Positions 45,621-57,342 of a stretch of 64,000 nt of DNA are shown piece after piece; position 1 is the first letter of the stretch; each line of letters starts with the position of its first letter. Position numbers and translations under genes: made by a program. The notes below the pieces were generated by a model. That model did not search any database. It saw only the letters and a list, made by a program, of their open reading frames with translations, and was not told the DNA's origin. Source of the stretch: Pseudocercospora fijiensis CIRAD86 (Eukaryota; Ascomycota; Dothideomycetes; Mycosphaerellales; Mycosphaerellaceae); contig NW_006921542.1 of NCBI RefSeq assembly GCF_000340215.1, positions 245,610 through 309,609 on the forward strand, read 5' to 3'.

Positions 45621-48453
45621 TCGTAATAGAAGGGCTAGAGGCTACTAAGAGCGCCCTTAAGTTTAGCTCTTATCGTTAAAGTTAACTAGTATACGTACGG
45701 GAGATATACGTTCTACTAAGGGTTCGCGTTTAGGGTGTTTGCGTCGTACGCGGGCTCGAGCACTATTGTCGCGAATGTAGCTATTCTTAGCCTCTAGTGC
45801 CTAGATATCCGATTTAGTATCCTTATCGACCCTAGGTTAATTTTAATATAGCTATTGCCGCTTAGAGAGAAGATCGCGTCTAGTAGCTAGACTTCCGAAG
45901 CTCTTTCCTTAAAACCCTACAAACCTAGTACTCTTTAATATAGTTAGCTTCCTTAAAGGGTTAGTTAGCGACAGCTCTAGTTCTTCTCGAATAGGAGGTC
46001 GTAGGCTCGCCTAAGGTTAAAGGAAGTCTTTAATTAGCGCTTTCGAAGTAGCCTTTGCTATTGCTAGAGGTAGCTCGTCGCCTTTCGCTATAGCGGAGGT
46101 TTTTAGTATATTAATATTAGGGTTCGTATCGATACCGTCGTAAGTAGGAAATGTTCGTCTAGAAATTCGTTAAGGAGGAGAAGCTAGTAGATTAGTGCCT
46201 TCTAGGAAGACCCTTTCCTCCGGATCCTCCTCTTATTGTTATTTACGGGCTAACTAAGCTGCTTAGTGTTCTCGTAGTGCTTAACTGCCTTTAGCTTTAA
46301 TTTTAGCGATATCTTATAGTAGCTTTCTCTACTTATTAGGATCGGTAGGAGCCGACTATTACGACTCCGGTATACTAGATATAGGACAATTAAACAGTAA
46401 ATAGTATATAGAAACTAAACTATAAATAGACTTAAAATAAGACTAAAACTATAGTGTATAGAAACTAAGTATAGAGAGTGTAAAGACTAACTGTTTAGTT
46501 AGTACCTAACCTAAATTAACCTAATTTCCCCGCTCCTACTCGAGCGGTAAATGCTTATTAAATAGTTCTATAGCTGCTATATCGCTACTATATAACTTTT
46601 ATCTCTCTCTTAACGTGTTTCGGATTAAAGACCCGACTAGATATACTAGCGCTCTATAGCTAGTATAGCTCTCGAACTAACGGCTTGTAATACGACGATC
46701 TAAGTAATAATCTATCGTCTATTCCTAATTATATCGACTCTGCTAATTGCGAGCGAAGCTCGCCTTACAATAGCAACGTAGGTACTAATCTAGTTGCTAG
46801 AATGCGTACTTAGCCACACGTGACGCCAAGCCGACCCCGGATTTCAGAATCCTATATACCTAATTGGTTAATTTCTACAAGTAGAGACTTTCGGAGCTAG
46901 CGCCGGTATCTCCGAACAAGCGCCGACTTCCCGAACAAGCGCCGACTTCCCGAACAACCGCTAGTAAAGCCTTTTGCCTTCCTTCTAATACTTCAAATAT
47001 ATAGTAAAATATATAGTAAAATATACAAACAATTAATAAGAAAATTAATAAGAAAATTAACTAAAACATTAATAAAAGAATTTATAAAACAACTTTTAAT
47101 AAAAGAACCTATAGAAAAATTAATTTTAATTATAGAAAACATACGATTTAAATTTATAAAATTACCGAAAAATATTAAAGGAACGAGAGCGAGAATAAGA
47201 GCGAGGAACCCTAAAATTCGCGGCTCCGCTATACTAGGTATATATAAAATTTAAAAACTCGCGGGCGCTACCGCTATTACTACGTAAGTAGAAGGAGCAG
47301 AAGTACTTACGTACGGGTACTATCCTAGTTAGTAAAACAATTAACAAAACAACAAACAAAACAACTAATAAAACAACTAATAAAACAACTAATAAAACAA
47401 CTAATAAAACAATTAATAGAACAATTAACAAAACAATTAATAAAACAATTAACAAAACAATTAACAAAACAATTAATAAACCAATTAATAAAACAATTAA
47501 CAAAACAATTAATAAAACAATAAATAAAACAATAGTAGAACAATTAGTAAGGCAATTAATTAAATAATTAATTAAACAATTAGTAAAGGAATTAGTTCAA
47601 CAATTAGTTAAACAATTAATAAAATAAATTATATTCTAGTAAATAAATAACTTATAATAAAGTTAAAAAGAAGGTAAATAATAAACTAGAGAAGAAACTA
47701 AATAATAAAGCAAATAATGGATTAAATAAAAAACTAGAGAACAAAGTAAATAATAAACTAAATAATAAGCTAATTAATAGACTAAATAATAAGCTAGTAC
47801 TAAACTAAGTAGTAAGATAGAAAACAAGTAATAAATAAGGATATAAATAAGAGGACTTAGACGTATTAGAAAAAAGAAAACATATAATAAAAATAAATAA
47901 GAAAATATAAAATAGGTAAGTAAAACAAGTAAGATACTAAATAGAAAAACTGTAAAACATTAAAGAAAAAAATTAAAAATAGTTTTTTTAATAATATAAA
48001 AAGTAGTAATAGATATAAAAAATTAGAGAAAACTAGAATAAAAGTAAGTAATATATATAAAGTTAAAAATAATAAAGTAGTATCTAAAATACTAGAAAAG
48101 AAAAATAGTAATACAAAAATATAAAAATACTTATTCCTAATAAACTATTCTAATAGAACTAAATCGTATAATAATAGTAATAGCTTCAAGGTCTAGCTTC
48201 GAGGTCTAAAGAACCGAATTAGCTTAGTATATATAAGGCAAAAGCTTCGCTCGCACTCCTCTAGGCACGCGCTAGCCGCCTAGGAGCACATTTTAGTTAG
48301 TCGTCTAACTAGTAGATATATACGCGCGCTTCTCGCGTTACTCGAAGGGTAGTAAAAATTTTCTATCTCTTCCTAACTAAGTATACCGTACCGGCGCTTC
48401 TCCGATAGCCCTAAAACCTTTCTATAATAGACTTAACGGGTAGTACGACAAAA
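45621..48453 (-). repeat. Leader of chromovirus C with low-complexity repeats
   Basis: Between gag and the 5' LTR lie about 2.8 kb without a convincing gene. Around 46905-46950 a 21-bp unit (CGCCGACTTCCCGAACAAG type) is repeated. From about 47335 to 47620 a 12-bp unit of the form AATAAAACAATT/AACAAAACAATT is repeated over 20 times. To about 48170 it continues as AATAATAAACTA-like sequence, nearly free of G+C. The minus-strand open frames here (MLIVLLIVLLIV... and a Phe/Cys/Asn-rich one) are by-products of the 12-bp repeat. A stretch at 46805-46865 shows little RIP. Confidence 0.75.
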
Positions 48454-48596
48454 TGTTAGGAGATAGTAGGATATAGGAGATAAACGAGTTATCGTACGGT
48501 TCTATCTAGAGGTAGAAGGAAGTATACGAGGAAGTATCCTCGCTAAGACTTAATACCTTAGGCCCTAACCTAGGTCCGAGCAACTACTCCGTAATA
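48454..48596 (-). repeat. 5' LTR of chromovirus C
   Basis: 143 bp beginning TGTTAGG (plus-strand reading) and ending CGTAATA, followed by the CAAAT duplication. Confidence 0.93.
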
Positions 48597-48601
48597 CAAA
48601 T

Positions 48602-50050
48602 TAACTAGAATAGCTATCTTCTTTTAGTTCTTTATAAGACCTAGTCGCGTAGCCGGTAGCGTAGCCGGCCTTTTTACTTCTTAGTACTAACGGGATTATC
48701 GAAGACTTCTATTCCGTACGGCTAATAAAGCATACTATACTATATATATATACTTAGAGATTATTTAGAGCGCGGTATATAGCGCCGTATAATAGCGGCT
48801 TATTTTAGATATAGAAACGCTTATAGATAATACTAAGAATATCCTACTTACTAGAATATCTATCCTACCTACTACTATCTCGAATATAGACATTCTAGCC
48901 TTTAAGAATCTAATCGAGGGCTTTAAAATCCTTATCTATAATCGTAATACGCTTCGCGTAGATAGCTATAAGGTTAACCGCTAAAATAGTATTAGTATAG
49001 TTCGAAAAGAGGTAGAAGAGAAATATATATTCGAAGATACGAACTAGGTAGGCTTCTAAAGGCTATTAAAGGGCCTCTATTACGGAGGCTAAGAAGCGAT
49101 AGTCTAGTATAATATACTAGGCAATTTCGCGAATAAGTCGTTAGAAAGGAGCTTTACGGATTAGGAGTCTACTATACTTCTAATATATCCGAATCTAACG
49201 AAGGGCTACGGCTAAAGAAGGATTAGTAAAAAAGAAGTAATTATACCGGCTATACTACCGGCTATAGATAGGACTTACTTCCTAAGCGCTATTAACGCTT
49301 CGTATAGTTATTACTACTCGTAGTAGAAGCGCTAGTCGTCGTCTTACGTAGAGCCTTGCCCGCGACGCTCTTTCTAGTATAAGAGCTAGTAGTAGCAGTA
49401 GTAGCCTTCTTACGTAGATATACTATACTCGTTCTAGTAACTCCGGTCTTATTACGACCCGTAGAAGTAGTAGGTCCCTTCTTACTAGGGGTCGTAACTT
49501 AGTTAAGTAGACTCGGTATTATAAAAGTCTTTAAATTAATAAAAAAGTACGTTACGGAGGTATACGAAGTAGATATAAAGCGTAGAGGTATAGGTATCGA
49601 TATAAAGGTTATATATAGCGAGAGAGGTAGTATCGCGGTATCGCTAGGTAATAGAGTAAGCGTCGCGTAAGCCTATATTATAGTAACGTTAGAGTAAGGA
49701 AAGAAGGTAGATACGGCTAAAAAGGGTAGGTACGGCTAAAAAAGGCAGATACGGCAAATTTTAAAATATAGCTAGTACCTATAGCCGGTATAGTAATAGG
49801 CGAAAACCTCCTTTTAATAAATAGTTAGCGTAATAATAGTATCCTACTATAGTATAGATATTCTTTAGTAATTCCCTTACTAGCTATAGTAATCTTATAA
49901 GTAACCTAGGCCTATTACTACGAAATATAAGAAATATCTATACTACGGTAGGCTATACTAAACAAGCTAGCTATTTAGTAGGAAGAGGCCTACTACCGTC
50001 TATATATACCGGCTATAAGTGCCGGCTATCGCGCTAAATTTAACTCTACC
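48602..50050. other. RIP-degraded sequence with unassigned coding remnants
   Basis: The plus strand reads as interrupted protein in places (about 48990-49330: NSISIVRKEVEEKYIFEDTN and RTYFLSAINASYSYYY), but no family is recognised. Pairs of CCGGCTA/TAGCCGG motifs lie at 48651-48676, 49237-49263, near 49795 and at 50009-50030. A 19-bp unit of the form GGTAGATACGGCTAAAAA is repeated three times at 49703-49756. Confidence 0.45.
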
Positions 50051-50159
50051 CTATCTCGGAGGCTAAGGTACCGAGCGGAAATCCTATAGCTTATATTTAC
50101 TCGGTTATTACGGAGCGCTTATAGGTAAGGTATTAGAAAAATATATAAAAAGTACGAGA
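50051..50159. repeat. 361-bp tandem repeat, first unit (3' end)
   Basis: Matches 57601-57707 (GGCTAAGGTACCGAGCGGAA and following) and is cut by the insertion of chromovirus D within GTACGAGA. Confidence 0.8.
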
Positions 50160-50346
50160 TGTTACGGGTAAGCAACGCGTATATAGATACTAGATATAAG
50201 ACTTAATAGGTTCGATAAAGAGCTAAGTCTATCTACGTAAATCCGAATGCTTTTATATAGTACGCTAAACGCTAAGTAGTAGGTTAGAGTCGCGTAGGCC
50301 GAACCCCTAAGGCTAGCGCTTTCTACCTAGGGTATAGCCCTTTATA
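50160..50346 (-). repeat. 3' LTR of chromovirus D
   Basis: 187 bp with 13 differences from the other copy, including paired CG/TA exchanges. Confidence 0.93.
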
Positions 50347-51749
50347 TTATCCCCGTTCTCCTCCCCTTCCTCGGTAGGGATAGAAAGCCCCTCGTAGTTT
50401 CTATTACTATTACTTTATCCGTTAGATCTATACTTATCTAAGCCTCTCTAAAGTAACGCGCTCGTAGTTTCCTTCTTTAAGATCGGGATTTCCGCTACTT
50501 TCCGGTCGGGGTTACCGTATCCTAGGTTTTAAGGACTATAACTTTCTTCGCAACTACTAAACCGCGCTCTTTTACCTACTTACCGCTTTCTAAAACGCGC
50601 CGTAACTACGCTTTTAAACGCTTTACTTGCAATCGCGCCTTCCGTTACTTTTACGACCTTTACTTCTATATCGCTTTCTAGGAGTATTAATATTTCCCTC
50701 TTCTTCCTCTTCTTCCTCTTTTCTTTATATATACCCCTACTACTACTACTACTAGAACTACTCCTACTACTATAGTAAGTCCCTCCCCTTCCTTCGCGAT
50801 TTCCTTCGTAAAATTAACTTATCCTAGATAGCTCGTCGAATCTACTATATTAGTTGCTATAACTCCGGCGAGGACTACGCCGATTAATCTATAAGGTTCC
50901 TACTCTATTTATCGTAGGGTCCGCTAACTTTTCTTAAGCCCGCTAGCTCGAGGGCCTATACTAATTGCGCTCGTAAGAGAATCGCTTACGCTCTACTATA
51001 AGTTTTCGCGATTCCTATACCGAAACCCTCGCTAACTATTTAGTCCTTAAATAGCTTACGTAGCCTACGCTACCTATACCCGCGCGACCCGCGCTACCGT
51101 CGCCGAGAAGTACTCCGAGCTTCTTAAGGTTCTTAAGGTATAGAAAGCTCTAAAGTCTCTCTAGCCGTAGGGATTGTTATCTAGGTAAGATTTCCCGTTT
51201 CCCGCGATAAAACCCTCGCTAACTATTTCTTTTAGCGCTATCGCCTCGGAGGTAACGAGTACCGTCGTTAACGTCGTAGCTTAATAGACTTAGATATAAG
51301 TTCCTCTCTACCCTTCGATTTTCTCTCGCTAATCTCCTTTTTTAAAGGTATTCCCTCTACTTTCTATCTCGGTAATAATCGTTAAGGTCCGCCGGATTAG
51401 CTAGGTTAATAAGGGTTTCCGTAGGTCTTCTAGTAGGCTCTAGGTAGTTTCGGAGGTATTATTATATTGTTTTTTCTAGTCCTAAGGGAACCTCCTAATT
51501 TCGGGCGGAGACCCGATACTTACTTATAAATACCTAAATAAAATTTTTCTCTATCCTAAATTATGTCTCCCTTCTCTAGTCTTTCTAGTAAACTAAAATA
51601 TTTCGTAAACAAAACTAATAAGTTAGTAAAAACTCCGAAAGTTAGTAAAAATCCCTAAAATCTATAAATTAACAATCGTTACTCTATAGAAAAACTCTAG
51701 GTTACCGCGTTATTTCCTTCGCTTTCCTCTCTTCTCCTAGTCTCCTAGA

Positions 51750-54700
51750 GGCCTATCGTTCTAACTTCTCCTCGATTTGTCTATATTTCGCTTCGAAGTC
51801 GTCTAGTACTAAGGTATCTACGATATAGTCTAGGGGTTCCTACGTAGGTTTATAGTACCTGCTCTATTTTACGAGCGCTTCTCGTCCTCCTACCTAGTTC
51901 CTTTTCCGGATATATAGGATTTCTTCGATCTACTATTCTTTATACGTCTCGAATAAAATAGGGTCCGGCTATTCGTCGTCGATTACCTACCCTAGTAGGG
52001 GCTCCCTACTCGTAAGTCTTAGAAGGTCGGTATAGAATACTAGGTAAATGTTACTAGGTATCCTAGAGAGTTATACTAAGATAGGCGATAATACCTCTTT
52101 AACCGTATACTTAGCGTATCTCGAGTTAAGGCTCTTCTTTAGTCTATCGGTTTAGTAATTCCTTAGGTCGAGCTAGACCTTGTCTCCGATACGATATACC
52201 GGCGCTAGTATCCTAGTCTTATTCGCGCTATCCTCTTATTTCTATACTACTTCCGCTATTTATACTTAGTATAGGTCTAAGATCTTCTTAATCTTATCTA
52301 CGAATTCCTCCGCTCGTTTCGCCGCGATTAGCCGCCTATCGATAGCTAGGTCCTCTTCTAGCGCAATAGTAGAGGTAGATTCGTAGCGGTAAGTCGCGAA
52401 GAAAGAGCTTATTCCTAACCCCGCTTAGTGTCTCCCGTTAAACGCTAGTTCCGCCGTAGGAAGCTATTAGTTCTAGTTAGACTGCATTTAGTTAATATAG
52501 TTCCGTAGGTAAGCTTAAATGTCTTAGTTTACGCGCTCCGGACCTCTATTAGTTTATAGATAGTAAGCGGAGCTTAACCTTTGCTTTACGCTAAGTAGTC
52601 GATATATCTCCCTCTAGAAAGTGCTTATCTAATTCGTACCTCTATCGCTAGTAATAGTACGAGGTAGTCCGTAATACCTATCCTAGTATTTTAGGAATAA
52701 AACTACGTATTCCTCCGCTTTTATAGAGGGAGTACCGATAAGGGCAATCTATTTACTAAGGCGGTCTTTAATTACCTAAAGATATCGATTCCCGTCTAAC
52801 TCCTATAGGTCGGTTATAAAGTCTATCGAGATTTCCTAGAAGAAACGGTCGGGTACCGGTAGTAGCTTTAGGAGGCTATATTTATACTCTCTCTATACTT
52901 TATTGCGTCTATAATAGTTACAATTCTATAGGAATTGTCGTACCTACTTCGACTATAGCGGCTAGTAGAATTCGCGACCTAGTATAGAAGCGGTAGAATC
53001 CCGGCTAGGGTAACTATAGAGCGGTAAGTCGTAGATCGACTAGATAATCTTTATACGTAGTATATCCTACTATAGTTCTTCGGCCTCTATATCTTTATAT
53101 TTAGCTTCTGTCGTAGCTAGGGCTCCTAGAGCCTAGAGCTTGCCGCGGTAGTATAGGAATCCCTTATAGTCTATCGTATAATCCCCGATCTAAATTTTCG
53201 CTTTAATTTCTAGTTATAATCTAAGCGAAGCCGGATGTTTTTAGGCCGGAGTTAGAGTGTTCGAGAAGCTTGCGACGAGGATACGGAAACGGAGGTCTAA
53301 AAACAGTAGGCGAGCGGCGGATAACAATTAGTCTTAGCAGGTAGTTTCTTGCGTAGGCAGGTAGTTTCTTGCGTAGGCAGGCAGGTAGTTTCTTACGTAG
53401 GTAGGTAGTAGCCTTCTACGTAGTAGAAGGCGTATTGCTATCTACTAGCGTAGGGGTTGAATTCAAAGATACGCCTATATAAAAGCATTCTAGCCCTCTT
53501 ATTAGTAGAAAAGATGTCCCCTCTACGTAACCGCAACCTTAGGCCCGAAATACTAGATTGTTATCCGCCGCTCGCCTCCGGCTTCGCTCGGCTATCCTAA
53601 CCTATACCGCGGGTCTACGGATACTTTATATCCTATATCCCTTACGGACTTTCCGTAATACCGTCTAGTATACCGTATCCTTTTCGATAATACTCTTCTA
53701 TATATCGTTTATTTCTAGGTCCTAGAATAGTTTAGCGCTTTCCGGCGGGGGCTACGCGGGCTCTATCTCGTTTACGAGTAGGGATAACGGGCCCGCCTCG
53801 GTTATACGTAGGAAGCTACGGATCGTAGTACTAGAAATTCGACCGTTTTCCGGCTATTGTAGAGAGAGCTCTAGCTCTAGAAATCTCCGAAACCTCGAAA
53901 GCTTATCGTCTTAGCCTAACGTATCCTATTCTCTCCTCGATAAGGTATCCGGTAGGATAGCCTCGATTCCCGGCCGGTAGACTAGGATAAACTAGTACTT
54001 AGCTAGTTCTTCCTACTATCGGATCTATCTCTCGGATAGCTAGCGCTTAACTATAAAGTATTCTAGGTTCTTATAGTCCGTCCAAATCGTAAAGGGGCTA
54101 TATAATTTTAGCTCGGAGTCCTAAAACTTAATACTAGATACGACTACGAGCATTTCCTTATCGTAGATATCGTAATTAATCCCCGCTTTGTTTAGTTTCT
54201 TCGAAAAGAAGCCTACCGGTCGACGGATTCCCGCCTTTTCTTAAATAAGAGCGCCCCTAATCGCGAACCCGTTATAATCTATTTTAAAGAAGGTAGGAAG
54301 GGACGGGTCCTACTAGGTAAGTACCGGGGTACGGTAGAATTTGTCCTTTAGCGTCTCGAACGCTTTATCCTACTCTTCTCTCTAAGAGAACGGGGTTCCC
54401 TTACTAGTAAGCGCGGTTAATAGTGCGGAGATCTTAGAATAGTTTAGTACGAATATATAGTAATAGTTCGTAAATCCTAAGAAACGACGAACTTCCTTTT
54501 AGGTCTTAGGTACTACCTATTTCTATACGGCTTCTACCTTTTCGGGATCTACTAATACTCCTCCTCCGTCGGCGTAAACGATAAATCCTAGGTACTTAAT
54601 CTTTTTCTAGGCGAATTCGCTCTTTTTTATATTAAGGTAAAGGCCTCTATCCTAAAGCTTCTTAAGAACGGTCCTTACTTTACGGAAATAGACTTCCTTC

Positions 54701-55930
54701 GTCCCGCTCGAGTAGATAACTACGTCGTCTATATACGCTAACGCGAAATCGTCTAGATACTCCCGTAGGAGAGTGTTAATATACTATTAAAACGTAGCCG
54801 GGGCTCCGGACAAACCGAACGGGTAGACTAGCTACTTAAACGAGCCTAGCCTAGTACGGAAGGCCGTTTTATACTCGTATCCTTTTACTATTCTTATTTT
54901 ATAAAAGGCCGAGACTACGTTAACCTTAGTTAACTATCGGGCCTCCGTTAGGTTCCTTATAGTATCTAGGATTAGTAGGAGAGGATATCTATTTCGCTTT
55001 ATAAGAGCGTTAAGCGCCCTATAGTCGTAGTAGAACCGGAGTCTACTACCGGGTTTCTTAACGAATAATACAGGCGCCGCCGCTTCGGAGTTCGTAGGTC
55101 TTATAAACCCCTTCTTTAAGAGTTCGTTAAGTAACTTCCGTAAGACTAAGAGCTCCTATTTCGATATACTATAAAGCGGGCCCTAGGGGAGCTATAGCTA
55201 GGATCCGTCTAGGTTTTTACGGAGTTCTATCGTATAGTCGATATCGGGACGATAGGACGCTAACTTATCGGCTTCCCTTTAATAAAATAGCGCGGCTATA
55301 TCGCGAACCTCCGGAGGTAGTTTCTTCTTAAGCTCCTTAATCGTCGGGTATTCCTTCGTCTTTAGGGCCTTTTTAATATCCTTAGCGATTATAGCGGTAA
55401 GTAGGCTTCTTATAGCGTCGATCGTAGCGATATTCCCGCTCGTATCGAATTTACGGTAATAACGCCCTTCTTTAACCTAATACCGAGCCCTCCCGTAATA
55501 GTACTATCGCTTCTCGGGCGCGGTCCTAACCTTATTATATACCTTCTATAGGTTCCCTAGGATAAGAGGGAAAGCTAATCCCGGTACGACGTAAGCGTAT
55601 ACTATCTATCGGAACCTATTAATTTCTATCTAGAAGGCGACGACTCTAACGATTTTCGCGTCCTATATCGTAGACGACGCTCCTTTTACTTCTCGGGACT
55701 CTCGGCTAATATAGCTAAGCCCGAGGCCTTTAGCTAAGCCCGTATTAATCGTAGCGTAGTAGTAGTATTCTTCGTCGATAAGAGTAGAAGTTCCGACGTT
55801 ATTTTCGAGGACTATATCGGTATATATAAGGTTCCCGTTTATATCCTTTTTAACTTCTTCCTATTTCCTTACCTATACTTTATCTACTCTCGACTCCTAA
55901 CTATAAGCGAGAGTTACTCTTTTCCCGAGT
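51750..55930 (-). pseudogene. pol of chromovirus D
   Basis: Read from right to left. Reverse transcriptase about 54500-55200: [25 protein letters not shown] and YIDDVVIYS at 54712-54735, with both catalytic Asp intact (GAC GAC). RNase H about 53950-54450. Integrase about 52250-53210: ISIDFITDL, IKDRLSK, ITSDRGTN. Chromodomain about 51770-51960: EEILYIRKRN, GGREALVK, then EPLDYIVDT with Trp codons lost to TAG. A small repeat insertion at about 53220-53590 separates the integrase core from the upstream part. The protease motif was not located with certainty. Confidence 0.87.
53221..53592. mobile_element. Small palindromic element (MITE-like) inside pol of chromovirus D
   Basis: The inner inverted repeat is perfect over 20 bp: GGCGAGCGGCGGATAACAAT at 53309-53328 and its complement at 53557-53576. 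An outer inverted repeat (AGCGAAGCCGGA at about 53224 and its complement at about 53578) suggests a longer unit of about 370 bp. The interior has three copies of CAGGTAGTTTCTTGCGTAGG (53338-53400) and a TATAAAAG box-like word, but no frame. Its left flank recurs near 19920-20010. No target-site duplication was recognised, so the exact ends are open. Confidence 0.65.
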
Positions 55931-55949
55931 TAGAACTACTTTAGTCTAA

Positions 55950-57150
55950 CTAATCCTCCGCGTCTTCTAGAATAGGTTATATAGAGGTAACGCTAATTTT
56001 AGTAGGCTAAACCGGCGGTACGTATAGGTAGTCGCGAATACGGTACCTACTCGCTCTATAGCGGAAGTAGAGCCTTTTCTCCTTACGTTTCTCTCTCTTT
56101 ATAGAGTCGACCTATTTAGCTCTAGGCTTCCCTACTATTCCTTATCAACCTCCGCGGTTCTTTCTACGAAAAGCGTTCGTTTAAGTAGGGTTTATAACTG
56201 CGTCTCTATCGGAGTCGACCTTCGAGTTCGCCGTAAGAGCTATATAGGATAGGATAACTACCGTAGGGCTCGCGGCCTCCTTCTTCCTTTCTTACTAGCG
56301 TTTCGTAGCCTATTTAAACTAGTCCGTCGTCTCGAGATTCGTTATAATTCGCTCGACTTCCTCTATATAGAGGCAGTAATCCTTAATCTTTAGTATAGCG
56401 GCGGTATAGGTCTTAGCCGCGTTCTAGAAGGTATTCTTTAAGTATCTGATTTTCGTATCGTCGGTCTAACGGTCTCCGCCTACGCTTAGTAGGAGGCCGT
56501 TAAATTCTAGCTAGTAGTCGTACTAAAGTTGTCCCTAAGTATATCTTAAGGCTTAGAGTTGCTCTAGCTCCTTAGTAGCTTCGTTACTATCCGCGAAGAC
56601 GTCCTCGAGTTACTAGAAGAAAGTCTCGGAGTTCTTTCCTTTCGTAAGGCTTCCTCTTTCCTAGAAGTAGCGTGTCCTAGCGCGTTCCTTCGCCGGTAGG
56701 GTATCGTAAATAGTATCCTAGTAGTAATCTTCGGAGAGCTTTAGTTTTAACCTAGAACGAACTCGGTACGAACTTCTTAGTTGTAGTAAATAGTCCCGGA
56801 ATATCTTAGCTTTTCCGTCCTACGATAGTAGCTTCTGTTCGCGTGACGCTATTACGTTTTAGCCGGTAGCCGAGAGGGTTTCTAGGAGTCCTTTTAGGAT
56901 CTCGTTTGTAGACTAGTCTCGTATCGTACTAGCTTCGGTAGACCCGGCCTAGCGAGATACTTCCGCATATTAGAGCGCGGAGCGCGTAGCTTATAGCTAG
57001 GCTTCTATTATCTATTACCTAGTATAGAGACTCTCGAAGGCGCGATAAATGTTATCCCTACTTATCTCTAGCGTAGTAGGGGTAGCGTTCCCCTAGCTAT
57101 CTTACTTAGGTTCCTAATAAACCTTAGCGTTTCCTATAATAGAGATCGAA
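55950..57150 (-). pseudogene. gag of chromovirus D
   Basis: A minus-strand capsid-like region. Its zinc knuckle at about 56023-56075 reads LYFRYRASRYRIRDYLY: all four metal ligands of the C-x2-C-x4-H-x4-C pattern are Tyr codons (TAC/TAT), exactly what C-to-T changes of TGC/CAC-type codons give. Upstream, Glu/Arg/Leu-rich helices typical of gag are readable between TAG codons. Confidence 0.75.
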
Positions 57151-57155
57151 CCTAA

Positions 57156-57342
57156 TATTACGGGTAAGCAACGTATACGTAGATGCTAGATATAAGACTT
57201 AATAGGTTCGATAAAGAGCTAAGTCTATCTACGTGAATCCGAATAGTTTTATATAGTACGCTAAGCGCTAAGTAGTAGGTTAGAGTCGCGTAGGCCGAAC
57301 GCCTAAGGCTAGCGCTTTCTACCTAGGGCGTAGCCCTTTATA
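57156..57342 (-). repeat. 5' LTR of chromovirus D
   Basis: 187 bp, about 93% identical to the left copy. Followed by CGAGA. Confidence 0.93.

Larger units (their letters stand above)
31907..48596 (-). mobile_element. Gypsy/Ty3 chromovirus C, split by chromovirus B
   Basis: A minus-strand LTR retrotransposon. Both LTRs are 143 bp, with CAAAT duplicated outside (31902-31906, 48597-48601). Removing the nested element B and one CGTAA copy leaves about 9.54 kb, long for this group because of a roughly 2.8-kb leader. A minus-strand purine tract (GAGGGGAATA) abuts the left LTR, confirming the orientation. Pol lies at 32.1-36.2 kb and gag at 36.4-38.2 kb, continuing beyond element B to 45.6 kb. Inactive through RIP stops. 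Confidence 0.93.
50160..57342 (-). mobile_element. Gypsy/Ty3 chromovirus D, inserted in a tandem repeat
   Basis: A 7183-bp minus-strand element. Its LTRs are 187 bp, starting TGTTACGGG (left) or TATTACGGG (right) and ending CCCTTTATA. CGAGA is duplicated at 50155-50159 and 57343-57347. A pyrimidine tract follows the left LTR (minus-strand polypurine tract). Pol is at 51.7-55.9 kb and gag at about 55.95-57.1 kb, interrupted near 53.2-53.6 kb by a small palindromic insertion. Inactivated by RIP. Confidence 0.94.

Noticed and set aside
47234..47543. Minus-strand frames rich in Leu/Ile/Val and Phe/Cys/Asn resembling membrane proteins
   Set aside because: Produced by the 12-bp AACAATTAATAA-type array in the chromovirus C leader; overlapping frames give different repeats and there is no domain.
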